Below are positions 1 through 13,996 of a stretch of 64,000 bases of DNA, piece after piece (the first letter of the stretch is position 1; every line of letters begins with the position of its first letter). This DNA is from Comamonas_C sp026954015 (GTDB lineage: Bacteria > Pseudomonadota > Gammaproteobacteria > Burkholderiales > Burkholderiaceae_C): the NCBI GenBank assembly GCA_035063785.1, contig JAPSFS010000002.1, positions 248,001 to 312,000 on the forward strand, given 5' to 3'. A program made the position numbers and the translations under genes. The notes under the pieces are model-generated. The model was not told where the DNA came from, did no database searches, and worked only from the letters and a program-made list of their open reading frames with translations.

Positions 1-896
1 GTGGTTTGGTCGAGCTGGGCGCGGGCGAGGTCCACCTGCAGTTTTTGTTCGCGCAGGGTGGTGCTGGCGGCTTGCGCGAGTTCCTGCCAGACAGCGAGTG
101 CGCGCGGCTCGGGCGTGGCGGCGGTGGGCAGTTGCACGGCGAGGCTGGCGGGCGGCAGGCCAGTGGCGTCGGCCAGTGCCTGAGTGCGGGTGGTGATGTC
201 GGCCTGGGCTGCGGCGATCTGGGCCTCAAGCTGGGCGAGCTCGGCACGGGCCTCGTGCACGGCGGTGATGGGGGCGGCGCCGAGGTCGAAGCGGTCCTGC
301 GCTTCCCTGGCGGAGCTTTGCACGGCCGTGATCTGGCTTTGCAGCACGCGCAGCTTTTCCTGCGCCATCGCCAGGCTCAGGTAGTGGCTGGCGGTGCGCA
401 GCATCGCCTGCTGGCGCGCGGCCTGCAGTGCGAGTTCGGCGCGGTCGGCCTGCAGGTTCAGTTGCTGCTGCTGCGCGCGGCGCTCCCGGTTGTAGAGCGG
501 TTGGCTCGCCTGCAGCGCCACGCGCGTGGCCGCGCCGCCGTGCACCGAGGTGGCGAAGTCCACGCCGCTTTGGGTGCCCAGGCCGGGCGCGGTGAACTGC
601 GCGCCGCGCATGGTGGTGTCGCTCGCCGCCAGGCCCGCAGAGGCGGTGAGTGCCACCTGCGGGCGCCACAGGGCACTGGCCTGCTGGCGCTGCGGCTCGG
701 CCACGCCCGCGGCGGCGCGGGCGGCGGCGAGCTGGCGGTCGTGCGACTCGGTGGCCTGCCAGGCCTCAAGCAGCGTGAGCGCCTGGGCGCTGGGCAGGAG
801 CACCCAGGCGGCGGCGAGCAGCAGCATGGTTTTCAAGAGAAATATGGCTTTGGCGCTTGCTGGGCGGGCGCGAGCAGCTATGGTTTGATGAGTCAT
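1..896 (-). CDS. TolC-like outer-membrane efflux channel, 3' end cut by window edge
   Basis: Reverse-strand reading frame open from an ATG at 896 to the window edge (298 codons), so it has no stop here. Residues 24-39 (MLLLAAAWVLLPSAQA) form a signal-peptide core, followed by LTLLEAWQATESHDRQLAAAR, which is the usual start of the first OEP/TolC repeat, and by long Ala/Gln-rich helices typical of the coiled-coil barrel. The ATG overlaps the stop of the upstream pump gene as ATGA; a second possible start is ATG 827, directly at the hydrophobic segment. It is the third gene of an adaptor-pump-porin operon and would be the outer-membrane exit duct. The family assignment is good; the substrate is unknown. 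Confidence 0.85.
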   Translation of the reverse strand, partial: MTHQTIAARARPASAKAIFLLKTMLLLAAAWVLLPSAQALTLLEAWQATESHDRQLAAARAAAGVAEPQRQQASALWRPQVALTASAGLAASDTTMRGAQFTAPGLGTQSGVDFATSVHGGAATRVALQASQPLYNRERRAQQQQLNLQADRAELALQAARQQAMLRTASHYLSLAMAQEKLRVLQSQITAVQSSAREAQDRFDLGAAPITAVHEARAELAQLEAQIAAAQADITTRTQALADATGLPPASLAVQLPTAATPEPRALAVWQELAQAASTTLREQKLQVDLARAQLDQT

Positions 897-3800
897 TGCG
901 CCTCTCCTTGCCCGCGCACCACATCCGCGTGCTTGCGGTAGGCGACGTAATAGAGCAGCGGAATCACCACCAGCGTGAGCACGGTGGAGACGGCGATGCC
1001 GAAGATCAGCGAGATCGCCAGGCCGTTGAAGATCGGGTCGTTCAGGATGAAGAAGGCGCCGAGCATGGCCGCCACGCCGGTGAGCAGAATGGGCTGCGCG
1101 CGCGTGATGGCGGACTGCACGATGGCCTGCCTGAATTCCATGCCCGAGCGCACCTGCAGCCGGATGAAGTCCACGAGCAGGATGGAGTTGCGCACGATGA
1201 TGCCCGCGAGCGCGATCATGCCGATCATGCTGGTGGCGGTGTACTGCGCGTTCAGGAGCGCGTGCCCCGGCATCACGCCGATGATGGTGAGCGGGATGGG
1301 CGCCATGATGACGAGCGGCGTCAGGTACGAGCCGAAGTGCGCCACCACCAGCAGGTAGATGAGGATCAGGCCCACGGCGTAGGCGGCGCCCATGTCGCGG
1401 AAGGTCTCGTAGGTGATCTGCCACTCGCCGTCCCACTTGAGGCTGTAGGCGCGGTAGGGGTCTTCGGGCTGGCGGATGAAGTATTCGGCTATGGCGCCGC
1501 CGCCCGGCGTGGCGATCTTCTGGATCGCGGCGCGCGCGGCGAACATGCCGTAGAGGGGGCTATCCACCTTTCCCGCCATGTCGGCGACGACGAGGTTCAC
1601 GGGCAACAAATCCTTGTGGTAGATGGGCTGCTCGCGCAGGGTGTCGCTGATCGTCACCAGCTCGTGAATGGGCACGAGGGCGCCGGAGCTGGTGCGCACG
1701 GGCAGTTGCAGCAGGGTGTCGAGGCTCCCTTGCTGGTCGGCGGGCAGTTGCAGCAGCACGGGGGTGGCGTATTTGCTCTGCGCATCGTGCAGCCAGGTGG
1801 CGGCTTCGCCCGCAAGGCCCGCGTGCAGCGCGGCGACGATGGAGGCCTGCGCCACGCCCATGCTCGCGGCCTTGCGCCGGTCAACGAGCACCAGCTTCTT
1901 CGGCGCGTCGGCGATCGCGGAATCGTCCAGATCGACGATGCCCGCCGTCTCGCCCAGCGCCTGGCGCACGGCCTGGGCCACGGCGCGGCGGCCCTCGGCC
2001 TCGGGGCCGTAGATCTCGGCGACGATGGGCGAGAGCACGGGCGGGCCGGGTGGCACTTCCACCACCTTCACGTTGGCGCCCAGGCGCGCGCCGATCTGCT
2101 GCAGCGCCGGGCGCACGCGCGTGGCAATCGCATGGCTTTGCTCGTGGCGCTCGTGCTGGCCCTGCAGGTTCACCTGGATGTCACCCACGTGGCCGCCCGT
2201 GCGCAGGTCGTACTGGCGCACCAGGCCGTTGAAGTTGATCGGCCCGGCGGTGCCCGCGTAGGCCTGGAAGTCCGTCACCTCGGGCACGGTGGCCAGGTGC
2301 TCGCCCAGCGCGTGCAGCACGGCGGCGGTGCGCTCGGGCGGCGTGCCCGCGGGCATGTCCACGATGACCTGGAATTCGCTCTTGTTGTCAAACGGCAGCA
2401 TCTTGAGCTGCACCCAGCCGAGGGCGGGCAGCAGCAGCGAGACGGCGATGAGCAGCGCCACGGCCAGGCCCAGCAGCGCGCGGTTGCGGCCGCCGCGGGT
2501 GTCGTTGAGCAGCGGCCTGAACAGCCGCTCGAACAGCGGCGCAAGTCGCGCGGCCAGGCCCGTGTGCGCCTGCGCGCCGGCGCCTGCGTGGCTCTTCATC
2601 CAGTGCTGCGCGAGCCAGGGCGTGACGGTGAAGGCCACGGCCAGCGAGATCAGCATGCCCATGCTCGCGTTGATCGGGATCGGCGCCATGTAGGGGCCCA
2701 TGAGGCCGCTCACGAAGGCCATGGGCAGCAGCGCGGCGATCACGGTGAAGGTGGCCAGGATGGTGGGCCCGCCCACCTCGTCGACCGCGCCGGGGATGAG
2801 CTGCAGCAGCGTCTTCTCGGGGTGCAGCGCCTGGTGGCGGTGGATGTTCTCGACCACGACGATGGCGTCGTCGACCAGGATGCCGATGGAGAAGATCAGC
2901 GCGAAGAGCGATACGCGGTTGAGCGTGAAGCCCCAGGCCCACGAGGCAAAGAGCGTGGCCGCGAGCGTCAGGCCCACGGCGGCGCCGACGATGAGCGACT
3001 CGCGCCGCCCGAGCGCGAAGAACACCAGCGCCACCACCGAGAGCGTGGCGAAGATGAGCTTCTGGATCAGCTTTTGCGCCTTGTCGTTGGCCGTGGCGCC
3101 GTAGTCGCGCGTCTCGGCCACCCGCACGTCGTCCGGAATCACCGTGCCCTGCAGTTGCTGCACGCGCCGCATCACGGCGTGGGCCACGTCGATCGCGTTC
3201 TCGCCCGCCTTCTTGGTCACGGCCATCGTCACGGCCGGGTGTTCGGTGATGGCGCCATCCTGCACCACGCTGTGCCAGACGTAGCGCGTGGCGGGCGGCG
3301 GGCCGTCCTGCACGTCGGCCACGTCCTTCAGAAACACCGGCCGGCCGCCGTGGCTGCTCACGACGATGTCGGCCACCTCGCGCGCGCTGGTCAGGTGCGG
3401 GCCGGCCTCGATCGCGACGCTCCGGTTGCCCCCCAGCAGCTCGCCCACGGGCAGGCCCTGGTTGGCCGACTGCAGCGCGCCGCGCAGTTGCTCGACCGTC
3501 ACGCCGCTGCCTGCCATGCGCGCGGGGTCGAGCTGCACCAGCACCGCGCGGCCCGGCCCGCCCAGCGTCGTCACCGTGCGCGTGCCGGGAACGCGCTTGA
3601 GCTCGACCTCCACGCTGTGTGCCACGCGCTCCAGGTCGTAGGCGCCGGTCTCGGGCCGCGTGCCATGCAGCGTGAGCGTGACGATGGGCACGTCATCGAT
3701 GCCCTTGGGGCGGATGAGGGGCTCCATCGCCCCCAGGCCGCGCGGCAGCCAGTCGGCGTTGCTGCGCAGCACGTCGTGCAGGCGCACCAGCGCCTCGGTG

Positions 3801-4132
3801 CGCGGCACGCCCACCTTGAACTGCACCGTAAGCAGCGCGCTGCCGGGCTGCGAGACGCTCATCACATGTTCCACGCCCTGCATCTGCGAGAGCACCTGCT
3901 CGGCGGGCGTGGCGATCAGCGCCTCCACCTCGCGAACGGAAGCGCCGGGGAAGGGCACGATCACGTTGGCCATGGTCACGTCGATCTGCGGTTCTTCCTC
4001 GCGCGGCGTGACGAGCACCGCGAAGATGCCTAGCAGCAGCGCCACAAGCGCGAGCAGTGGCGTGATCTGCGCGTTCTGGAAGGCCCGCGCGATGCGGCCG
4101 GAGAGGCCCAGGGCGTGGGAAGTCGTGCTCAT
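893..4132 (-). CDS. RND-family efflux pump, inner-membrane permease
   Basis: This 1079-residue protein has the length and pattern of an AcrB-type resistance-nodulation-division pump: one membrane segment near residues 25-42, a large periplasmic loop, a helix bundle, then the same arrangement again. The proton-relay aspartate pair of drug-exporting (HAE-type) pumps is present at D421-D422 in ILVDDAIVVVENIHR; heavy-metal (CusA-type) pumps differ there. I chose ATG 4132 (MSTTSHALGL) over an in-frame ATG at 4180 because 4132 lies one base past the stop of the adaptor gene, while the longer form would start inside that gene. Expected role: proton-driven export of lipophilic compounds with the adaptor and porin encoded beside it. 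Confidence 0.92.
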   Translation of the reverse strand: MSTTSHALGLSGRIARAFQNAQITPLLALVALLLGIFAVLVTPREEEPQIDVTMANVIVPFPGASVREVEALIATPAEQVLSQMQGVEHVMSVSQPGSALLTVQFKVGVPRTEALVRLHDVLRSNADWLPRGLGAMEPLIRPKGIDDVPIVTLTLHGTRPETGAYDLERVAHSVEVELKRVPGTRTVTTLGGPGRAVLVQLDPARMAGSGVTVEQLRGALQSANQGLPVGELLGGNRSVAIEAGPHLTSAREVADIVVSSHGGRPVFLKDVADVQDGPPPATRYVWHSVVQDGAITEHPAVTMAVTKKAGENAIDVAHAVMRRVQQLQGTVIPDDVRVAETRDYGATANDKAQKLIQKLIFATLSVVALVFFALGRRESLIVGAAVGLTLAATLFASWAWGFTLNRVSLFALIFSIGILVDDAIVVVENIHRHQALHPEKTLLQLIPGAVDEVGGPTILATFTVIAALLPMAFVSGLMGPYMAPIPINASMGMLISLAVAFTVTPWLAQHWMKSHAGAGAQAHTGLAARLAPLFERLFRPLLNDTRGGRNRALLGLAVALLIAVSLLLPALGWVQLKMLPFDNKSEFQVIVDMPAGTPPERTAAVLHALGEHLATVPEVTDFQAYAGTAGPINFNGLVRQYDLRTGGHVGDIQVNLQGQHERHEQSHAIATRVRPALQQIGARLGANVKVVEVPPGPPVLSPIVAEIYGPEAEGRRAVAQAVRQALGETAGIVDLDDSAIADAPKKLVLVDRRKAASMGVAQASIVAALHAGLAGEAATWLHDAQSKYATPVLLQLPADQQGSLDTLLQLPVRTSSGALVPIHELVTISDTLREQPIYHKDLLPVNLVVADMAGKVDSPLYGMFAARAAIQKIATPGGGAIAEYFIRQPEDPYRAYSLKWDGEWQITYETFRDMGAAYAVGLILIYLLVVAHFGSYLTPLVIMAPIPLTIIGVMPGHALLNAQYTATSMIGMIALAGIIVRNSILLVDFIRLQVRSGMEFRQAIVQSAITRAQPILLTGVAAMLGAFFILNDPIFNGLAISLIFGIAVSTVLTLVVIPLLYYVAYRKHADVVRGQGEAQ

Positions 4133-4133
4133 G

Positions 4134-5177
4134 TCAACGCACCGTGGCCGCGGCTTGCGGGTCGGTCGCCACCTGCTCACCGGCGCTCACGCCGCTGAGG
4201 ACTTCGATCTGCTCGCCCACCATCTGGCCCAGACGCACCTGGCGCAACTGCGGCTGGCCGCTCGCGCCCTGCACGTACACGCCCGTCATCTCGGCGCGGC
4301 GCACCACGCTCGTCGCGGGCACGAAGTAGCGCTCGGGCCCGCCCCCGGCGCCGCCAAACCACAGCCGCGCGAAACTGCCCGGAACCGCGCCTTGCGTCTG
4401 CGGGGGCAGCGGCACGCGCACCGTCACGGTGCGGCTATGCGCGTCCGCCGTCGGCAGCGCCTGCACGTCGGCGCCTGCAACCGTGATGCGCTCACCCGCG
4501 CCCGAGAGCTCGAGCTGCACACTGGCGCCCGCGCGCAGCCGCGCCACCTGCGCCCCGGTCAGCGCCGCGCTCACGCGCAGTCGCGCCGGGTCGTACAGGC
4601 CCACGAGCGGCTTGCCGGGCAGCGCCATGTCGCCCGTGGCTGTGGGCGCGGCGGAGACGATGCCGTCGAACGGCGCGCGCAGCACGTGCAGGCCCGATTG
4701 CGTCGCGGCCACACTCGCCTGCGCCTGCAGCGCCCGCACCTGCGCCTGGCTGGCGCGCCACTGCGCCCGCGCGTGGTCCAGCGCCGCCTGGCTCACATAG
4801 CGCTTGGCGTAGAGCTGCTGCTGGCGCTCGTATTCCCTGGCGGCCACCTGCGCCTGCGCCTGCGCCGCCGCCACCTGCGCCTGGCTGGCGCTCGCGCTCT
4901 GGCTTGCCATGCGCGCGTCGATGCGCAGCAGCTCCTGCCCCGCCTTCACGTGCTCGCCCACGCGCACGTTGATCGCCACGATGCTGCCCGTCACCTGCGC
5001 CGCAAGCTGCGCGTCGCGCACCGCCTCCACCGTCGCGTCGGCGCTGTGGCGCTGTGCCTGCGTGCTCGTTTGCACCGGCACGTAGTGCACGGCACTGACC
5101 TCAGCCGCCACCGCGCCCATGGGCGCCGCGACGAGCAAGGTGACGAGCAGGGCGGCAGGGGTGTGATGATGAAACAT
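4134..5177 (-). CDS. RND periplasmic adaptor (membrane fusion protein)
   Basis: 347 residues with a cleavable signal peptide ending around A24. A lipoyl-like half (residues about 50-80, TGSIVAINVRVGEHVKAGQ) is followed by an Ala/Gln-rich helical hairpin (about 88-150), the second lipoyl half (LRAPFDGIVSA) and beta-barrel segments. This is the standard HlyD/AcrA-type order. It is the first gene of the operon and would bridge the pump and the TolC-like channel. It faces an ArsR-type regulator across about 86 bp that contain a 22-bp palindrome, so it is probably controlled by that repressor. Confidence 0.92.
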   Translation of the reverse strand: MFHHHTPAALLVTLLVAAPMGAVAAEVSAVHYVPVQTSTQAQRHSADATVEAVRDAQLAAQVTGSIVAINVRVGEHVKAGQELLRIDARMASQSASASQAQVAAAQAQAQVAAREYERQQQLYAKRYVSQAALDHARAQWRASQAQVRALQAQASVAATQSGLHVLRAPFDGIVSAAPTATGDMALPGKPLVGLYDPARLRVSAALTGAQVARLRAGASVQLELSGAGERITVAGADVQALPTADAHSRTVTVRVPLPPQTQGAVPGSFARLWFGGAGGGPERYFVPATSVVRRAEMTGVYVQGASGQPQLRQVRLGQMVGEQIEVLSGVSAGEQVATDPQAAATVR

Positions 5178-5205
5178 GGCTGTCGCGGGACGGGTATTGT
5201 TTGAT

Positions 5206-5227
5206 TAATTACGTATTCACGTAATTA
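5206..5227. promoter_or_regulatory. 22-bp palindrome, probable ArsR operator
   Basis: The arms TAATTACGT and ACGTAATTA are perfectly complementary over 9 bp with a 4-bp spacer (ATTC). The site is AT-rich in a GC-rich background and lies between the divergent efflux operon and the ArsR-type gene. A TTGACA follows at 5229-5234. On the other strand, TTGTCA and a TAATTA about 18 bp apart would place the palindrome inside a promoter for the efflux operon. The binding protein is inferred from position only. Confidence 0.7.
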
Positions 5228-5263
5228 GTTGACAATATACAATACTTCCATGGAGGCTGCACG

Positions 5264-5602
5264 ATGAAACCCCTGCCACCCGAGGCGATCGAGCAGGTGG
5301 CCGCCTACTTCCAGGTGCTGGCCGAGCCCACGCGCCTGCGCCTGCTCAACCTGCTGCGCGAGCGCGAGTACAACGTGGGCGAGCTGGCGCAGGCGAGCGG
5401 CACCACGTCGGCCAACGTCTCGCGCCACCTCTCATTGATGACCAAGCACGGCATCGTCGCGCGCGAGGAGCGCGGCACGAGCGTGTACTTTCGCGTCGCC
5501 GACGAGCACGTGGACGAGCTCTGCGACCTGGTCTGCGGCAGCATCGCCAGCCGCATGCAGGCCGCGGCCGCGGTGCACGAGGCGTTCAAGGCGATGCTTT
5601 AG
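5264..5602 (+). CDS. ArsR/SmtB-family transcriptional repressor
   Basis: 112 residues, the normal size of a single-domain ArsR winged helix. AEPTRLRLLNLL (20-31) is the first helix signature, and TTSANVSRHLSLMTKHGIV (47-65) is the recognition helix-turn-helix. The metal-binding ELCVCDL-type motif is absent from the recognition helix. The only cysteines are C87 and C91 (CX3C) in the C-terminal helix, so a thiol or metal signal sensed there is possible but unproven. A strong GGAGG sits at 5252-5256, eight bases before ATG. It is divergent from the efflux operon and probably represses both itself and the operon through the intervening palindrome. Confidence 0.88.
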   Translation: MKPLPPEAIEQVAAYFQVLAEPTRLRLLNLLREREYNVGELAQASGTTSANVSRHLSLMTKHGIVAREERGTSVYFRVADEHVDELCDLVCGSIASRMQAAAAVHEAFKAML

Positions 5603-5617
5603 AATCCGCACCCTTGC

Positions 5618-5691
5618 GCGGGTGTAGTTCAATGGCAGAACGGCAGCTTCCCAAGCTTCATACGAGGGTTCGATTCCCTTCACCCGCTCCA
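5618..5691 (+). tRNA. tRNA-Gly (anticodon CCC)
   Basis: 74 nt including the encoded CCA. The acceptor GCGGGTG pairs with CACCCGC, the T arm is GAGGGTTCGATTCCCTT, and the anticodon loop TTCCCAA gives CCC. The layout matches the known bacterial tRNA-Gly(CCC). The anticodon stem has one mismatch. A TAGAAT at 5600-5605, overlapping the stop of the ArsR gene, could serve as its -10. Confidence 0.95.
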
Positions 5692-5806
5692 ACGTGAATT
5701 CGCCAGCTTGCAGGCGCCGCCCTGCAGGCGGGTTCGCAGGCTCGCCCAGCGGCTGATTTGGCGCAAAATCGGCACCGTTCGCATCCACGGCCGGGAGCCG
5801 ACCGAC

Positions 5807-7174
5807 ATGAGCCGCTACGCGTGGCGGTCGCGGTTGACCGCACTGTTCGATGTCCGCCGCGAGGAAGCGCAGCCCGTGCTGCTGGCCGCCCTGTTCTTCT
5901 TCTGCGTGCTGACGGCGCTGATGGTGCTGCGCCCGGCGCGCGACGCGCTGGGCATGCAGCGCGGCATCGAGTCGGTGCGCTGGCTGTTCATCGGCACCGC
6001 GCTGGTCACGCTGCTCGCGAACCCGGTGTTCGGCTGGCTCGTGAGCCGCCTGCCGCGGCTGCGCTTCATCGCCGCAACCTACCTGTTCTTCGCGCTGTGC
6101 CTGGCGGGGTTCTACCTGCTGATGGTGCTGGCGCCGGGGGCCGTCGGCGTGGCCAGCGGCCAGGTGTTCTACGTCTGGTTCAGCGTCTCCAACCTGTTTG
6201 TCACGATGCTGTTCTGGGCCCTCATGGCCGACCGCTTCACGCTGGAGCAGAGCAAGCGCCTGTTTGCGCTGATCTCGGTGGGCGGCACGCTGGGCGCGAT
6301 CTTCGGGCCCTGGCTGGCCTCGGTGCTGGCGCAGCCGCTGGGCACGCCGGCCCTGCTGCTGGTGTCGGCGGGTTTCCTGCTGCTGGCGCTGGGCCTGGCC
6401 TGGGCCGTGGCTCGCAGCCAGCGCGGCCCGGTGGCCGTGGACGGCCCGCAGAGCGGGGCCGAAGTGTCCGAGCGCGCGGTCATCGGTGGCAGCGCCTGGC
6501 AGGGGCTGAAGGCGGTGTTCGCCTCGCGTTACCTGCTGGGTATCGCCGCCTACGTGATCCTGATGACGATACTGGCCACGTTGCTGTACTTCACCCGGCT
6601 GCAGATGGTGGCCGCGCTGGGCAGCGACGTCGATCTGCGCACTTCGGTGTTCGCGCGCATCGACCTGATCACCCAGGTCTCCACGCTGGTGCTGCAGGCG
6701 GCCGTCGCCGGCCCGGTCATGAAGCGCCTGGGCGTGCACGTCACGCTGATGCTGCTGCCGCTCACCGTGGCGCTGGGCTTCATCGGGCTGGCGATGGTCG
6801 GCACGCTGGCCGCGCTGATCGTGTTCCAGGCGGCCTTCAGCGCGGTGCAGCGGGCGCTGACCCGGCCCGCGCGCGAGACGCTGTACACCGTGCTCAGCCG
6901 CGCGGACAAGTACAAGTCCAAGGCCTTCATCGACACCTTCGGCTACCGCGGCGGCGACGTGGTCGGCGCGCAGTTCGAGGGCCTGCTGCGGCAACTGGGC
7001 CTGGGGCTGGCCGGGCTGGCCAGCGCCGCGCTGCCGCTGGCGCTGGCATGGGCCGCGCTGGGGCTGTGGCTGGGCCGCCAGCAGCGGCGCCTGGCCGCCG
7101 AGCGAGAACGCGCGGCCGACCCCGCGCGGCGCGGCGCCGCGGCGCCACCCTTTGTTCCACGGAGTCCATCATGA
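5807..7174 (+). CDS. MFS-type membrane transporter, possibly NTP/NDP-exchanger related
   Basis: 455 residues from ATG 5807 (MSRYAWRSRL), with about 12 hydrophobic segments and few charged loops. An in-frame ATG at 5708 would add a basic, non-conserved stretch just after the tRNA, so it was not used. The motif FVTMLFWALMADRF and the segment GYRGGDVVGAQ near the end recall the MFS group related to ATP/ADP translocases, but I cannot assign a substrate. The stop overlaps the ATG of a Tat-exported aldo/keto reductase (ATGA), so the two are translationally coupled and may share a function. Confidence 0.75.
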   Translation: MSRYAWRSRLTALFDVRREEAQPVLLAALFFFCVLTALMVLRPARDALGMQRGIESVRWLFIGTALVTLLANPVFGWLVSRLPRLRFIAATYLFFALCLAGFYLLMVLAPGAVGVASGQVFYVWFSVSNLFVTMLFWALMADRFTLEQSKRLFALISVGGTLGAIFGPWLASVLAQPLGTPALLLVSAGFLLLALGLAWAVARSQRGPVAVDGPQSGAEVSERAVIGGSAWQGLKAVFASRYLLGIAAYVILMTILATLLYFTRLQMVAALGSDVDLRTSVFARIDLITQVSTLVLQAAVAGPVMKRLGVHVTLMLLPLTVALGFIGLAMVGTLAALIVFQAAFSAVQRALTRPARETLYTVLSRADKYKSKAFIDTFGYRGGDVVGAQFEGLLRQLGLGLAGLASAALPLALAWAALGLWLGRQQRRLAAERERAADPARRGAAAPPFVPRSPS

Positions 7175-8121
7175 TTTCACGACGAGACCACCTCAAGCGC
7201 TCCGCGGCCGCGGGGCTGGGCCTGATCCTCCCGGCCACGGTGCTGCGGGCCGCGCAGCATCCGCAGGGCCTGATCACCCGCACGATCCCCGGCACCGGCG
7301 AAAAGCTGCCGGTCGTCGGCCTGGGCAGTTCGGCCTCGTTCGCGCGCCTGGCCGGCGAGGGCGACGGCGCCGGCGTGCGCGCGGTGGTGGAAGCCCTGGT
7401 ACGCCAGGGCGGCACGGTGTTCGACACCGCGCCCGGCTACGGCGCGGCCGAGGCGGTGGCGGCGCGGATCGCCCGCGAGCAGGGGCTGGCCCCCAAGCTG
7501 TTCTGGGCGACCAAGGTCAACGTGGCCGGCTACGGCGGCGGCACGGCCGACGTGGCCGCGGCGCGGGCGCAGATCGAGCGCTCCATCGCCCTGCTGGGCA
7601 AGAGTCCGATGGACCTCATCCAGGTGCACAACCTGGGCGACGTGCCCACGCAGCTGGGCCTGCTCAAGGACTACCAGGGCGCGGGGCGCGTGCGCTACAT
7701 CGGCGTGACGACCACGATGCCAGACCAGTACGCCGAGCTGGAGCGCATCATGCGCACCGAGCCGCTGAACTTCATCGGGGTGGACTACGCCATCGACAAC
7801 CGCACCGTGGAAGAGCGCATCTTTCCACTGGCGCGCGAGCGCGGCATGGCGGTGCTGGCCTACCAGCCCTTTGGCCGCACGCGGCTGTGGCGCAAGGTCG
7901 AAGGACACGCGCTGCCGGCCTGGGCGGCCGACTACGACATCGCCACCTGGGGCCAGTTCTTTCTGAAGTTCGTGGTCTCGCACCCGGCCGTGACCGCGGC
8001 CACGCCCGCCACCAGCCAGCCGAAGAACGTGGTGGACAACCTGGGCGCCGCCACCGGCCGCCTGCCCGACGAGGCGGGGCGCCGGCGCATGGCCGGATAC
8101 ATCGAGGCGTTGGCAGCCTGA
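7171..8121 (+). CDS. Tat-exported aldo/keto reductase
   Basis: 316 residues. The N-terminus MISRRDHLKRSAAAGLGL carries a twin-arginine motif (SRRDHLK) and a hydrophobic stretch, so export of a folded protein to the periplasm is predicted. The aldo/keto reductase catalytic set is visible: Asp and Tyr in FDTAPGYGAAE, Lys in WATKVN and His in IQVHNL. The barrel continues with VRYIGVTT and LNFIGVDYAID. GGAG at 7161 precedes the start. It overlaps the upstream transporter gene by 4 bp. Export of an enzyme that normally uses NADPH is unusual, because the cofactor supply in the periplasm is unclear. Confidence 0.85.
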   Translation: MISRRDHLKRSAAAGLGLILPATVLRAAQHPQGLITRTIPGTGEKLPVVGLGSSASFARLAGEGDGAGVRAVVEALVRQGGTVFDTAPGYGAAEAVAARIAREQGLAPKLFWATKVNVAGYGGGTADVAAARAQIERSIALLGKSPMDLIQVHNLGDVPTQLGLLKDYQGAGRVRYIGVTTTMPDQYAELERIMRTEPLNFIGVDYAIDNRTVEERIFPLARERGMAVLAYQPFGRTRLWRKVEGHALPAWAADYDIATWGQFFLKFVVSHPAVTAATPATSQPKNVVDNLGAATGRLPDEAGRRRMAGYIEALAA

Positions 8122-8131
8122 GGCGCGCAGC

Positions 8132-8162
8132 TTGACTCTGCCATCGTGGCAGGGTTTAACGT
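8132..8162 (+). promoter_or_regulatory. CueR-like (MerR-type) copper promoter
   Basis: TTGACT (8132-8137) is followed after a long 19-bp spacer by TAACGT (8157-8162). The spacer holds an imperfect dyad, ACTCTGCC and GGCAGGGT, 7 of 8 bases symmetric. The arrangement matches the known Escherichia coli copA promoter, where CueR twists an overlong spacer. No MerR-type copper regulator is next to it; the regulator would be encoded elsewhere. Confidence 0.75.
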
Positions 8163-8199
8163 TGCGGCCATGATGCATACCTCAGCGGTGCAGCGCACC

Positions 8200-10698
<2,499 letters not shown>

Positions 10699-10770
10699 AC
10701 GGGCCGTGGCGGCCGGGGGCGCTGGGTACAATTTCACCCACGCTCCCACGGGCGCCGCCGCTGCCGCGGC

Positions 10771-10828
10771 TACTATCAATGAAAGAGCTGACCGCGCTTG
10801 CCAGACAAGCGTTGGAGGCCAAAAACAC
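10771..10828 (+). repeat. Comamonadaceae-type interspersed repeat, copy 1
   Basis: Contains the core GCGCTTG-CCAGA-CAAGCGT followed by TGGAGGCCAAAAAC, the same layout as copies near 16318 and 22836. It lies between copA and alaS. Its mutated AGAGGCC tail reads GGAGG (10814-10818) and lies 11 bases before the alaS ATG, so the repeat probably supplies that gene's ribosome-binding site. Confidence 0.75.
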
Positions 10829-10829
10829 C

Positions 10830-13471
<2,642 letters not shown>

Positions 13472-13472
<1 letters not shown>

Positions 13473-13996
13473 TGGCCCGTCGGCGCGCGGTGCTTGCCGC
13501 CGCACTGGCCGCCGGGTTGCCGCCGGCCGCGAGCGCGCAGTTTCGGCTGCAGCTCTGGCCCACGGGCCTGCCCGCGCCCGCGCTACCCTCCACCGATCTG
13601 CAGGGCAGGGCGTGGAGCCTGGCGGCGCTGAAGGGCCGCGTGGTGATCGTGAACTTCTGGGCCACCTGGTGCGGCCCGTGCAAGGAAGAAATGCCCACGC
13701 TGCAGACGCTGGCCGAACTGGAGGGCGAGCGCATCGCGGTGCTCGCCGTCAACACGCGCGAGCGCCCGGCCACGGTGCAGCGCTACCTCGCGGCAACGCA
13801 GCTCAGGCTCCCGGTGCTGCTCGATCCGCGCGGCGAGGCCACGCGCGCGTGGCAGGTGGATGCCTTTCCCACCACCGTGCTGATCGATACCGCGGGGCGT
13901 CCGCGCATCGTCGTCACCGGCGCGGTGGACTGGACGGACACCGAGGCCGCGCGCTGGATCGAGGCGCTGCGCGGCAAGGGTCAGAAGGCGGCGTAG
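13472..13996 (+). CDS. TlpA/ResA-like exported thioredoxin-fold protein
   Basis: 174 residues with a signal peptide (RRRAVLAAALAAGLPPAASA). The thioredoxin active site is WCGPC in VNFWATWCGPCKEEMP (around residues 60-75), and the cis-Pro loop is FPTTVLID. These are features of periplasmic TlpA/ResA/CcmG-type disulfide reductases that act on cytochrome c or copper-enzyme maturation. It is translationally coupled to alaS (TGATG). It follows a copper ATPase two genes upstream, but no cytochrome genes are nearby, so its partner is unknown. Confidence 0.88.

Noticed and set aside
857..4033. Very long plus-strand open frame (1058 codons) opposite the RND pump
   Set aside because: Its sequence is His/Arg/Ala/Gly-rich and lacks any fold pattern. 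It is a product of the high GC and codon bias on the opposite strand, where the RND pump has all family motifs.
8146..8148. GTG as copA start
   Set aside because: It lies inside the spacer of the CueR-like promoter, so it would not be in the message.
10779..10829. Longer alaS start adding MKELTALARQALEAKNT
   Set aside because: The extension is encoded by the interspersed repeat and is not part of the AlaS fold; the ATG at 10830 has the better ribosome-binding site.
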